Of a DNA stretch of 64,000 bases, positions 25,038 to 33,383 are shown in pieces. The position numbers and the translations under genes were made by a program. The first letter of the stretch is position 1. Each line of letters starts with the position of its first letter. The DNA lies in the NCBI RefSeq assembly GCF_000062885.1, contig NC_009142.1, positions 3,585,584 through 3,649,583 on the forward strand. The letters run 5' to 3'. Below the pieces are notes generated by a model that worked only from the letters and a program-made list of their open reading frames with translations, was not told where the DNA came from and did not search any database. Source of the stretch: Saccharopolyspora erythraea NRRL 2338 (GTDB lineage Bacteria > Actinomycetota > Actinomycetes > Mycobacteriales > Pseudonocardiaceae).

Positions 25038-25643
25038 CTCGGCCTTTCGAGCTGAGGGGTTCGAGATCGGGATCTGACAGGGGGAGAAGCAACCCGGGAG
25101 ATCGGTTTGTTCCCGTTGCGGCGAACATTCTCAAAATCCAGTGGAATGCGGTCCGGCGCCGTATAATGTGCGCAGTCCCGCACGGGGCCCTGCGGTGTCT
25201 GCGAACTTGGTCCCAAGTCGAGGAGCGCGGGAATTTTCCTGCCGCGCAAGGTGTTGAAGTACCTCTGTCCTGCGATGTCCGGTGTCGTGGGCCGGACGGC
25301 AGTGGAGTCGATCACGTGTCGCGGGCCGCGAAAAATGAGTTGGCCGCGAGGTGGTCACTTCCGGAACTGCGCGTTAATTGCGCTGAGCAAAGCCATGCGC
25401 ACTACTGGTGATGGCGGATTTCGGCGCATTTTCGGCAAAGGGATGTCAAGTGGTCCTGTCCGGTCCACGCCGGCACGGCGACCGCGGCCTGCCGGGCGAG
25501 TACGAGCACCGGCCACACCCCTTCGCTGCGGCTACCCAGTGGGGTGCGGGGCGACACATGCGGCCCGGTAAGTCCAAAGTGGACGATCGATTCGAGGGCC
25601 CGCCCAGCGCGCGTGGCGCAGGCACGCATGTCAGGGTGGAGGC
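25038..25643. other. 606-base region without a supported gene
   Basis: Between the divergent efflux and F420 oxidoreductase genes no frame resembles a protein. The middle (25110-25450) is lower in GC than the neighbours and contains TATAAT at 25162-25167, rare in this DNA, but no good -35 at the right distance. Near the oxidoreductase start GTCCA-AAG-TGGAC (25572-25584) is a small inverted repeat. Confidence 0.45.
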
Positions 25644-26624
25644 ATGGTTGGCTTCGGATACACGCTGATGACCGAGCAGTCCTCACCGCGCGACCTGGTC
25701 ACCCACTCCGCCGCCGCCGAGCGCGCGGGCTTCGACTTCGAGGTGATGAGCGACCACTACTTCCCGTGGTTGAAGGAGCAGGGCCACTCGCCGTACGCCT
25801 GGAGCGTCCTCGGGGCGGTGACCCAGGCGACCCAGCGGGTGGAGCTGATGACCTACGTCACCGCGCCGATCATGCGCTACCACCCCGCGGTGGTGGCCCA
25901 GAAGGCGGCGACCATCGGCCTGCTCTCGCAGGACCGCTTCACGCTGGGTGTCGGGTCCGGTGAGAACCTCAACGAGCACGTGGTCGGCGCGGGCTGGCCC
26001 CCGGTCAACGTGCGCCACGAGATGCTGTCGGAGGCGCTGCGGATCATCCGCTCGCTGTTCGACGGCGGATACGTCAACTTCGCGGGCAGCCACTACCGGG
26101 TCGACTCGGCCAAGCTGTGGGATCTGCCCGGACGCCGGGTGCCGATCGCGACCGCGGTGTCGGGCGACCAGTCGATCCACCGGTTCGCGCCGCTGTCCGA
26201 CGCGATGATCGCGGTGGAGCCCAACGACGCGTTCTGCCGCGAGTGGGACTCGGTCGCGAACCGCGACGCCACCCGCAAGATCGGCCAGATCCCGATCGCG
26301 TGGGACCCCGACCGCGACGCCGCGGTGCGGCGCGCCTGGGAGCAGTTCCGCTGGTTCGCCGGCGGCTGGAAGGTCAACGCCGAGCTGCCCGGTCCGCAGG
26401 CCTTCGCCGCGGCGACCCAGTACGCCCGGCTCGAGGACGTCGGCAGCGGCATCCCGTGCGGGCCCGACGTCGAACCGATCGTCTCGGCGGTCGCCAAGTT
26501 CTGGGAGGCCGGGTTCACCGACGTCGCGCTGGTCCAGGTCGGGGTCGACAAGGACCCGGACGGCTTCTTCCGGTTCGCCGAGAACGAGTTGCTCCCGGCG
26601 TTGCGCGAGGCCGCGCCGCGGTAG
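25644..26624 (+). CDS. F420-dependent LLM-class oxidoreductase (TIGR03557-like)
   Basis: A 326-residue luciferase-like TIM barrel close to F420-dependent glucose-6-phosphate dehydrogenase-type proteins. Characteristic segments are the start MVGFGYTLMTEQ, FEVMSDHYFPWL, RVELMTYVTAPIMRYHPAVVAQ and RFTLGVGSGENLNEHVVG. It would transfer hydride between F420 and an unknown organic substrate. ATG at 25644 follows GTGGAGGC. No co-transcribed gene points to a pathway. Confidence 0.88.
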   Translation: MVGFGYTLMTEQSSPRDLVTHSAAAERAGFDFEVMSDHYFPWLKEQGHSPYAWSVLGAVTQATQRVELMTYVTAPIMRYHPAVVAQKAATIGLLSQDRFTLGVGSGENLNEHVVGAGWPPVNVRHEMLSEALRIIRSLFDGGYVNFAGSHYRVDSAKLWDLPGRRVPIATAVSGDQSIHRFAPLSDAMIAVEPNDAFCREWDSVANRDATRKIGQIPIAWDPDRDAAVRRAWEQFRWFAGGWKVNAELPGPQAFAAATQYARLEDVGSGIPCGPDVEPIVSAVAKFWEAGFTDVALVQVGVDKDPDGFFRFAENELLPALREAAPR

Positions 26625-26710
26625 TGGTTCCGGCTGCAGCTGTTCCGGCCGACGGTCAGCGGACGGTGATCGCGTCGTAGCGCAACGTGATCACCGTCCG
26701 GCCGTCTCCG

Positions 26711-26983
26711 TCACCACTCGTCGCCGCGAGGCGCGCGCGTCCGGCTCGCGGCCGGCCTGCGGGCGGGGGCGCGGCCGGGGCGCAGCGCATCCTCGGGGCG
26801 GGGACGGTTGACCCAGGAGTCGAAGACCAGGACGAGAGCCGCGATGCCGACCAGCCCGATCCCGATCTGCAGTACGCCGAGGAGGATCGCCACCCCTCCG
26901 ACGAGGAGCATGGGCGCCACCAGCACCCAGCAGAAAGGGTCGATGCGACCGAAGGTCGCAGACCGGGCCGCGTCACGCGCCAT
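26711..26983 (-). CDS. small actinobacterial membrane protein
   Basis: A 90-residue protein with two predicted membrane helices (about 18-36 and 38-56, rich in Leu/Val/Gly) and a basic Pro/Arg-rich C-terminal tail of about 30 residues. The minus-strand ATG at 26983 has GGAAGAGAG upstream. It resembles the small hypothetical membrane proteins common in actinomycetes; I do not recognise a function. It diverges from the phytoene synthase gene across a 366-base gap in which I see no other gene. Confidence 0.65.
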   Translation of the reverse strand: MARDAARSATFGRIDPFCWVLVAPMLLVGGVAILLGVLQIGIGLVGIAALVLVFDSWVNRPRPEDALRPGRAPARRPAASRTRAPRGDEW

Positions 26984-27349
26984 CGCCAGAACTCTCTTCC
27001 GCTCAAGTTTTCGGGAGGCGATCCTATCCTGGGGCGTTCCGGGCCCTCGTCGCAGATCGGTCAGAGCGGGCTCGGCGGCGTCGGTGCCGGACCGCGCCCG
27101 GCGCGCGGATGTGGCCGCCGTCTCAATGCCGTGGCCGTGCTCCGGCGGCCGCACCGCCCGAGAACCGGCCACAATGGACTGCCGCGTCGCGGCCGGTGCG
27201 AGTTGCGGGTGCTGCCACCCCTGCGTAGCGTGGCCGGAACCCGAGGTCCGGTGGCCGGGGGCGAGTGGCGGGCGCCGGCGGTGAGGTGCGCCGCCTTGTC
27301 CCGCGACGGGTCGACACCTCGGTCCTGCCCAGGAAGGCGCGGGATCGCG

Positions 27350-28321
27350 ATGAGCCGAGTCGAGCTGGACGCAGCGGGTGTGCGCGATCCCGGGCTGCGC
27401 GCGGCCTACCGGCGCTGCCGCGACCTCAACGCGTGCCACGGGCGCACCTACTTCCTGGCCACCAGGCTGCTCACCCCCGCGCAGCGTCCGGCCGTGCACG
27501 CGCTGTACGGGTTCGCGCGGTGGGCCGACGACGTGGTCGACACCCCGCGGCCGGGGGAGGACGACCTCGCGCGGGAGCGGCGGCTGGACGCGCTCGCCCG
27601 CGAGCTGTTCGCCGGGCTGGACCGGGGCGGCAGCGACGACCCGGTGCTCGCCGCGGTCGTCGACACAGCGGTGCGCCACGGCATCGACCGGCGGCTGTTC
27701 GAGGACTTCCTGCACTCGATGCGCATGGACCTGACGGTCACCGACTACCCGGACCGCGCCGCGCTGGACACCTACGTGCGCGGGTCCGCCGAGGCGATCG
27801 GGCTGCAGCTGCTGCCGGTGCTGGGCACCGCCAGCCCGCCCGGCGTCGCCGCACCGCACGCCGCGGCCCTGGGCAAGGCCTTCCAGCTCACCAACTTCCT
27901 GCGCGACGTCGCCGAGGACCTCGACCGCGGCCGGGTCTACCTGCCCGCCGACGAGCTGGCCGCCTTCGGCGTCGACCGGTCGCTGCTGCGGTGGTGCCGG
28001 CTGCGGGAGCGCACCGACCCCCGCGTGCGGGCCGCCCTGGCCGCCCAGCACGCCACCACCAGGGAGATCTACCGCTTCGCGGCCCGGGGGATCGCGATGC
28101 TGCACCCGGTGTCGCGGCCGTGCGTGCGGACCGCGCTGGTGCTCTACTCCGAGATCCTCGACCGGATCGAGGACGCCGACTTCGCGGTGTTCGCCCGCCG
28201 GGCGAGGGTCGGCAACCTGCGCAGGCTCCAGGTGGCGGGGATGGCGGTGCTGCGGGTGGCGTGGGCTCGCTCGGGTCACCGGCCGGGGCCGGTGGCCTGC
28301 GCGCGGGCAGGTGGGCTGTAG
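27350..28321 (+). CDS. crtB: phytoene/squalene synthase family protein
   Basis: A 323-residue prenyl-condensing enzyme of the trans-isoprenyl diphosphate synthase head-to-head class. Both aspartate motifs are intact: DDVVD at 60-64 ([11 protein letters not shown]) and DVAED at 186-190 ([18 protein letters not shown]), matching CrtB more than squalene synthase. It would join two geranylgeranyl diphosphates into phytoene. ATG at 27350 has AGGAAGG upstream. It heads a four-gene run with a methyltransferase, a CrtU-like FAD enzyme and a Rieske protein. Since crtE and crtI are not adjacent, another C30 or C40 product remains possible. Confidence 0.85.
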   Translation: MSRVELDAAGVRDPGLRAAYRRCRDLNACHGRTYFLATRLLTPAQRPAVHALYGFARWADDVVDTPRPGEDDLARERRLDALARELFAGLDRGGSDDPVLAAVVDTAVRHGIDRRLFEDFLHSMRMDLTVTDYPDRAALDTYVRGSAEAIGLQLLPVLGTASPPGVAAPHAAALGKAFQLTNFLRDVAEDLDRGRVYLPADELAAFGVDRSLLRWCRLRERTDPRVRAALAAQHATTREIYRFAARGIAMLHPVSRPCVRTALVLYSEILDRIEDADFAVFARRARVGNLRRLQVAGMAVLRVAWARSGHRPGPVACARAGGL

Positions 28322-28323
28322 CC

Positions 28324-29088
28324 ATGGGCAGGTCATCGGACGCGGCGGCGCTCGGCTCAGCGCCGCGGGGCAGGGCCGTACCACGCGCCTTCGACTCCGG
28401 TGCGCGGTGCTACGACCGGCTGGTCGGCGCGAACCCCGGGTACCACGAGCACCTGCGGCTCTCCGCGCGCCGGATGCGGCTGCCCGACGGCGGTGCCGGG
28501 CTGCGCCTGCTGGACGCGGGTTGCGGCACCGGCGCCTCCACGGGCGCCCTGCTGTCGGTGGCGCCCGACGCCGAGATCGTCGCGGTCGACGCATCGGAAG
28601 GCATGCTGGCCAGGGCGCGCGGCAAGCCGTGGCCGCCGTCGGTGAGCTTCGTCCGCACCGGCGTCGAGCACCTCGCCGAGGCAGGCGTGCGCGGTCCGTT
28701 CGACGCGGTCTTCGCCGCTTACCTCGTCCGCAACCTCGACGACCCGGACAGCACCCTGCGCGAGTTCCGGTCGCTGCTTCGGCCAGGGGGAACGCTGGCG
28801 GTGCACGAGTACTCGGTGCGCGACTCGCTTCGGGCGCGGGTGGTGTGGCACGCGGTGTGCTGGAGCGTCATCATCCCCGCCGGGCGGCTGCTGGGCGGGG
28901 ACGCCTCGCTCTACCGCTACCTGCGGCGCAGCGTCGCGGCGTTCGACGGCGCCGACCGCTTCCGCCGCAGGCTGCGCGAGGCGGGCTTCACCGCGGTGCA
29001 CAGCGAGACGATGACCGGCTGGCAGCGCGACGTCGTGCACACCTTCCTCGCCGACCGGCCGGAAGGAGGCCGGGAGTGGACGAGCTGA
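28324..29088 (+). CDS. class I SAM-dependent methyltransferase of the carotenoid cluster (CrtT-like)
   Basis: A 254-residue UbiE-like methyltransferase. The SAM motif I LRLLDAGCGTGASTGALL and post-I VAVDASEGMLARAR are intact, followed by AAYLVRNLDDPDSTLREFRSLLRPGGTLAVHEYS. It starts two bases after the phytoene synthase and its end overlaps the next gene by 13 bases, so they are co-translated. Streptomyces isorenieratene clusters carry a methyltransferase (CrtT) in the same position beside CrtU. Its substrate in those clusters is not settled. Confidence 0.82.
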   Translation: MGRSSDAAALGSAPRGRAVPRAFDSGARCYDRLVGANPGYHEHLRLSARRMRLPDGGAGLRLLDAGCGTGASTGALLSVAPDAEIVAVDASEGMLARARGKPWPPSVSFVRTGVEHLAEAGVRGPFDAVFAAYLVRNLDDPDSTLREFRSLLRPGGTLAVHEYSVRDSLRARVVWHAVCWSVIIPAGRLLGGDASLYRYLRRSVAAFDGADRFRRRLREAGFTAVHSETMTGWQRDVVHTFLADRPEGGREWTS

Positions 29089-30614
29089 TCGGCGCGGACC
29101 GCCGGATGGTCCGCCACCCCGCGCCCGCCGGTGCCCTCGATGCCGGTGCGCTGCCGCGGCGTCCCCGCGTCGTCGTGGTCGGCGGCGGGATCGCGGGGCT
29201 GGCGGCGGCGACCGGGCTCGCCGAACGCGGCGTCGGGGTCGAGGTCGTCGAGCGCGAGCCGCACCTGGGCGGCCGAGCGGGCGGGTGGACCGACTCGCTG
29301 CCCGACGGCACCGAGGTGGCGATGAGCCGGGGCTTCCACGCCTTCTTCCGGCAGTACTACAACCTCCGCGGGCTGCTGCGCCGCGCCGATCCGGGACTGG
29401 AGCGGCTGGTCGCGCTGGAGGACTACCCGCTGCTGGACGCCGACGGCCACCGGGACTCCTTCCGCGGCCTGCCCCGCACCCCGCCGTGGAACGCGCTGGC
29501 CTTCGCCCTGCGCAGTCCCACCTTCGGCGTGGCGGACCTGCTGCGGATCAACGCGCGCGCCGCGGCGTCGCTGGCCGCGGTGTCGGTGCCGCGCACCTAC
29601 GCCGAGCTCGACGACCACGACGCCGAGAGCTTCCTGCGCGACATCAACTTCCCGAGCGCGGCGCGCGCCCTGGCGTTCCGGGTGTTCTCCCGCAGCTTCT
29701 TCGCCCCGCCGACGCGGATGTCGGCCGCCGAGCTTGCCACCATGTTCCACATCTACTTCCTGGGATCCAGCGAAGGACTGGTCTTCGACGTCGCCGACGC
29801 CGGCTTCGACAGCGCGCTGTGGGAGCCGCTGCGCGAGTACCTGCGCGCGCTCGGGGCCGGGTTCCGGACGCGGACGGCGGTGACCAGGGTGCAGACCGCG
29901 GGTGGGGGCTTCCGCGTGCAAGACGACACCGGAGGTGCCGTCGAGGCCGACGGCGTCGTGCTGGCCACCGACGTGCGCGGGCTGCGCGAGGTCGTCGAGG
30001 CCTCGACCGGCCTCGGCGACTCGGCGTGGCGGGAGTCGGTGCGCTCGCTGCGGACGGCGCCGCCGTTCCTCGTGCAGCGGCTGTGGCTCGACCGCCCCGT
30101 GCACGCCGACCGCCCGGCGTTCCTCGGCACCGCCGGGTTCGGTCCGCTGGACAACGTCAGCGTGCTGGAACGCTTCGACGACGACGCGAAGGCGTGGACC
30201 CGCCGCACGGGCGGTTCGGTGGTGGAGACCCACGCCTATTCCGCGCGCGGCGGAGCCGCCGAGACGCCCACCGCTCTGCGCGAGCAGTTGCGCCGCGTCT
30301 ACCCGGAGACGGCCTCGGCCGGCGTCGTCGGCGAGCTGACGCGGTGGGGCGCGGACTGCCCGCTGTTCGGGGTCGGCGACTTCGCACGCCGTCCCGGGGT
30401 GCGCACCCCGCACGACGGGCTCGTGCTCGCGGGCGACGGGATCCGCATCGACCTGCCGGTGGCCCTGATGGAGCGCGCGGCGACCACCGGCTGGCACGCG
30501 GCGAACTGCCTGCTCGCGAAGTGGGGCCTGGCGGGGCACCCGGTGCACACGGTGCCCACCGCCGGACGGATCGGGCCGCTGCGGTGGCTCGCGGAACGGA
30601 CCAGGCAGCGATGA
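29076..30614 (+). CDS. FAD-dependent carotenoid oxidoreductase (phytoene desaturase superfamily, CrtU-like)
   Basis: A 512-residue protein with the GxGxxG flavin motif VVVVGGGIAGLAAATGLAERG, EREPHLGGRAGGW and a C-terminal DGLVLAGDGIRIDLPVALMERA segment, as in phytoene desaturase relatives. The middle (SRSFFAPPTRMSAAELATMFHIYFLGSSEGL) resembles CrtU/CruE aryl-carotenoid synthases, which rearrange beta-ionone rings to aromatic rings. GTG at 29076 is chosen for the GGAAGGAGG site, overlapping the methyltransferase by 13 bases. If CrtU-like, it needs beta-carotene, so a cyclase must be encoded elsewhere. Confidence 0.78.
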   Translation: MDELIGADRRMVRHPAPAGALDAGALPRRPRVVVVGGGIAGLAAATGLAERGVGVEVVEREPHLGGRAGGWTDSLPDGTEVAMSRGFHAFFRQYYNLRGLLRRADPGLERLVALEDYPLLDADGHRDSFRGLPRTPPWNALAFALRSPTFGVADLLRINARAAASLAAVSVPRTYAELDDHDAESFLRDINFPSAARALAFRVFSRSFFAPPTRMSAAELATMFHIYFLGSSEGLVFDVADAGFDSALWEPLREYLRALGAGFRTRTAVTRVQTAGGGFRVQDDTGGAVEADGVVLATDVRGLREVVEASTGLGDSAWRESVRSLRTAPPFLVQRLWLDRPVHADRPAFLGTAGFGPLDNVSVLERFDDDAKAWTRRTGGSVVETHAYSARGGAAETPTALREQLRRVYPETASAGVVGELTRWGADCPLFGVGDFARRPGVRTPHDGLVLAGDGIRIDLPVALMERAATTGWHAANCLLAKWGLAGHPVHTVPTAGRIGPLRWLAERTRQR

Positions 30615-30689
30615 CCGAGGAAGGGCACGGATGACCGGACCACGCGGGACACGCCGAACGAGGCGGCCGCGACGAGACGGGGAGGGCGG

Positions 30690-31697
30690 ATGCGCGAGCT
30701 GAGCACGGGCCGTCGGCGCTGGCCCCGGCGCTGGCCGCTGCAACCGGTGCCCCGCTCCCGCTGGGAGCAGCAGAAACCGACCTTCCGGCAGGCGCGGCCG
30801 ACCCTCATCGACGCCGCGCTCAAGCGCGCCGAGGCGCGCCGCTCCGGCAACTGGTACGTCTTCGCCGCCAGCCGCGACATCCGCGCCGACCGGCCGCACG
30901 GCGCCAGGGTCGCCGGTGCGGAGCTCGTCGCGTGGCGGGACGCCGACGGGCGGCTGCGCGCCGGGCCGGGTGCGTGCCCGCACATGGGGGCGCCGATGAG
31001 CCAGGCCAAAGTGGACTGCGGCGACCTGGTGTGCCGCTGGCACGGCCTGCGCGTCGGGGCAGGCGGCGGCCACGGCTGGCGGCCGTACCCGGCGCACGAC
31101 GACGGGGTGCTGGCATGGGTGCGGCTCGACGAGGCAGGCGGTGAGGAGCCGACGGACCGGCCGGTCGTGCCGCGGCGGCCTCCCGCGGAGTCCGCGGTGG
31201 ACTCCGTGATGGCGCTGACCGGGACCTGCGAGCCCTCCGACGTCGTGGCCAACCGCCTCGACCCGTGGCACGGCGCGTGGTTCCACCCCTACTCGTTCAC
31301 CCATCTCGAAGTGCTCGAAGCACCCCCCGAGATCGACGTCGAGGAGCACCGGGACCGGTTCCTGGTGGCCGTCACCTTCCGGGTGGGCGCGGGCCTCGGC
31401 GTGCCGGTGCGGGCGGAGTTCACCTGCCCCGAACCCAGGACCGTGGTGATGCGCATCGTCGAGGGCGAGGGCGCCGGGAGCGTGGTGGAGACCCACGCGA
31501 CACCGCTCGGCCGCGGACCGGACGGCAGGCCCCGCACCGCCGTGATCGAGGCCGTCGTCGCCGACTCCGGCCGCCGCGGCTTCGCGCTCGCCCGCGCCGC
31601 GGCCCCGGCGCTGCGGCCGCTCATGCGCCGCGCCGCCAGGAGGCTGTGGCGCGACGACCTGGCCTACGCCGAGCGGCGGTTCGACCTGCGCTCCTGA
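30690..31697 (+). CDS. Rieske [2Fe-2S] protein with DUF5914 C-terminal domain
   Basis: A 335-residue protein. The Rieske centre is complete: C96-P-H98 and C115-R-W-H118. The C-terminal two thirds (DPWHGAWFHPYSFTHLEVLEAP, VVETHATPLGRG) is the DUF5914 domain with a START-like look and ends in a basic stretch. No signal peptide. ATG at 30690 follows GGGGAGG. Its place directly after the CrtU-like enzyme suggests an electron-transfer or oxygenase partner; a cyanobacterial CruE-type protein has been annotated with a Rieske component, which fits the pairing. The exact reaction is unknown. Confidence 0.8.
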   Translation: MRELSTGRRRWPRRWPLQPVPRSRWEQQKPTFRQARPTLIDAALKRAEARRSGNWYVFAASRDIRADRPHGARVAGAELVAWRDADGRLRAGPGACPHMGAPMSQAKVDCGDLVCRWHGLRVGAGGGHGWRPYPAHDDGVLAWVRLDEAGGEEPTDRPVVPRRPPAESAVDSVMALTGTCEPSDVVANRLDPWHGAWFHPYSFTHLEVLEAPPEIDVEEHRDRFLVAVTFRVGAGLGVPVRAEFTCPEPRTVVMRIVEGEGAGSVVETHATPLGRGPDGRPRTAVIEAVVADSGRRGFALARAAAPALRPLMRRAARRLWRDDLAYAERRFDLRS

Positions 31698-31968
31698 CGG
31701 CCGCCGGCCACGGGCCGCGGCGCGGTCGCGGGTGAACCGGATCGTGTCAGGTCGGGTATGGTCGGCCCGCCGACGCCGTCGGCCGCGACGCCGTCGCGGC
31801 GCGGGTCGACTCGGGTCGGCGCGGAGTTCGAACGGCCGGATGCGCGAACAGGGCGCCCGGTGCGTGCGGGAGGTGGTGTCGTGGCGACCGTCCTCAGCGG
31901 CCTCGCGCGTCGCCCCCGCGCGTCAGGCGGGCCCGGCCGGCGACCGTCCCGGCGGTCCGGAGGTGCTC

Positions 31969-33114
31969 ATGCCTGAATGGCGTCCGCGGCGCCGGTCGAG
32001 GCGCTACCGCAGGGTCGAGGAGACACCGAGCCAGGGACCGGCCCCCGAGCACTCGATGGACCCTCGTTCGGACGAGGACGTCCCGCTGGCCGACCGGCCG
32101 CTGATCGACACCGCGATCTACCGCGACGGGCACCGGACGGCCACCCCGGTGAGCCTGGCGCAGACCTACCGCGAGCTGCCGCGCCAGGACCGCGCCATGG
32201 CCTGGATCGGCCTCTACCGCCCGGCCGAGGACGAGCTGCTGGCCGCGGCCGAGGAGTTCGACCTGCACAAGCTCGCCGTCGAGGACGCCATCGTCGCCCA
32301 CCAGCGGCCCAAGCTGGAGCGCTACGGCGACACCCTGTTCGTGGTGCTGCGCGCGGCCCGCTACCTCGACGAGGCCGAGGAGGTCAGCTTCAGCGAGCTG
32401 CACCTGTTCATCGGGCCGAACTTCGTGCTCACCGTCCGCCACGGGCTGGCACCCGACCTCGCCGCGGTCCGGCAGCGGATGGAGGACGACCCGGAGCTGC
32501 TGGCGCGCGGTCCGGAAGCGGTGCTCTACGCGGTCCTGGACAGCGTCGTCGACGGCTACGCCCCGGTGATCGCGGGGCTGCAGAACGACATCGACGAGAT
32601 CGAGACCGAGGTCTTCGGCGCGGACCCGCACGTGTCCCGGCGGATCTACGAGCTCTCCCGCGAGGTCATCGAGTTCCAGCGGGCGACGCGGCCGCTGCTG
32701 GGCATGCTGCAGAGCCTGGAGGCGGGGTTCGAGAAGTACGGCATCGACCAGGAGCTGCAGCGGTACCTGCGCGACGTCGCCGACCACGCGACGACCGTGG
32801 CCGAGCGCGTCGACGGCTTCCGCCAGATGCTCGACAGCATCCTCACGGTCAACGCCACGCTGGTCACCCAGGCGCAGAACGAAGAGATGAAGAACATGAC
32901 CCAGGCCAGCTACGCGCAGAACGAGGAGATAAAGCGGATCTCCTCGTGGGCGGCGATCCTGTTCGCGCCCACGCTGATCGGCACGGTCTACGGCATGAAC
33001 TTCGACACGATGCCCGAGCTGCACTGGGCGTTCGGGTACCCGTTCGCGATCGCCCTGATGGTGGTGGTCTGCCTCGCGCTCTACGCGGTGTTCAAGCGCC
33101 GCGACTGGCTCTGA
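31969..33114 (+). CDS. corA: CorA-family magnesium/cobalt transporter
   Basis: A 381-residue CorA channel subunit. The long cytoplasmic domain (about 40-310) includes LERYGDTLFVVLRAARY and the long helix SLEAGFEKYGIDQELQRYLRDV; two C-terminal membrane helices follow, the first ending in the selectivity motif YGMNFDTMPEL (GMN at 342-344). ATG at 31969 has CCGGAGG upstream; the open frame before it is unrelated. It is monocistronic, with a strong hairpin after the stop. The region before it (31698-31968) holds no gene I can see. Confidence 0.92.
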   Translation: MPEWRPRRRSRRYRRVEETPSQGPAPEHSMDPRSDEDVPLADRPLIDTAIYRDGHRTATPVSLAQTYRELPRQDRAMAWIGLYRPAEDELLAAAEEFDLHKLAVEDAIVAHQRPKLERYGDTLFVVLRAARYLDEAEEVSFSELHLFIGPNFVLTVRHGLAPDLAAVRQRMEDDPELLARGPEAVLYAVLDSVVDGYAPVIAGLQNDIDEIETEVFGADPHVSRRIYELSREVIEFQRATRPLLGMLQSLEAGFEKYGIDQELQRYLRDVADHATTVAERVDGFRQMLDSILTVNATLVTQAQNEEMKNMTQASYAQNEEIKRISSWAAILFAPTLIGTVYGMNFDTMPELHWAFGYPFAIALMVVVCLALYAVFKRRDWL

Positions 33115-33124
33115 CCCCGACGCA

Positions 33125-33159
33125 CGAGCGCCCCGGCACTCCCGGTGCCGGGGCGCTCG
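33125..33159 (+). terminator. hairpin terminator after corA
   Basis: A perfect 15-base stem (33125-33139 with 33145-33159) closes on TCCCG, starting 10 bases after the corA stop. It separates corA from the GH97 gene. Confidence 0.8.
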
Positions 33160-33308
33160 CGTCTCCGCCGACGGCTGCAAAGTGTTTCGACGGGCCGTTC
33201 GGGCTCAGGGCATCAGAATTCCATGTATACGTGTGACTCCTCGTCTGTCGGCTGACCAGGAACGGGCATTCGTCGAAGCGGCTGCAAACCGTTGCAAGGG
33301 CTTTCGCG

Positions 33309-33328
33309 CTCCTTGACCGGTCAAGGAG
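33309..33328. promoter_or_regulatory. perfect 20-base palindrome upstream of the GH97 gene
   Basis: CTCCTTGACCGGTCAAGGAG is exactly self-complementary and lies 55 bases before the glycosidase start. It contains TTGACC, which could serve as a -35 element. The symmetry with a central CG resembles LacI-family sites, though the half-site differs from the pair upstream of the inositol genes. It may also form a cruciform or RNA hairpin. Confidence 0.5.
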
Positions 33329-33383
33329 CCGCTGCTTCAATCGCCCACCGGTTGTGCCGCGGATCACCGACGAAGGAGTCCCC

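Noticed and set aside
25162-25167. TATAAT as a promoter
   Set aside because: No -35-like hexamer at 16-18 bases upstream on the plus strand, and no gene begins soon after.
25001-25411. 136-codon plus-strand frame in the gap between the efflux pump and F420 oxidoreductase
   Set aside because: It begins inside the opposite efflux gene, and its sequence has no family resemblance or ribosome site.
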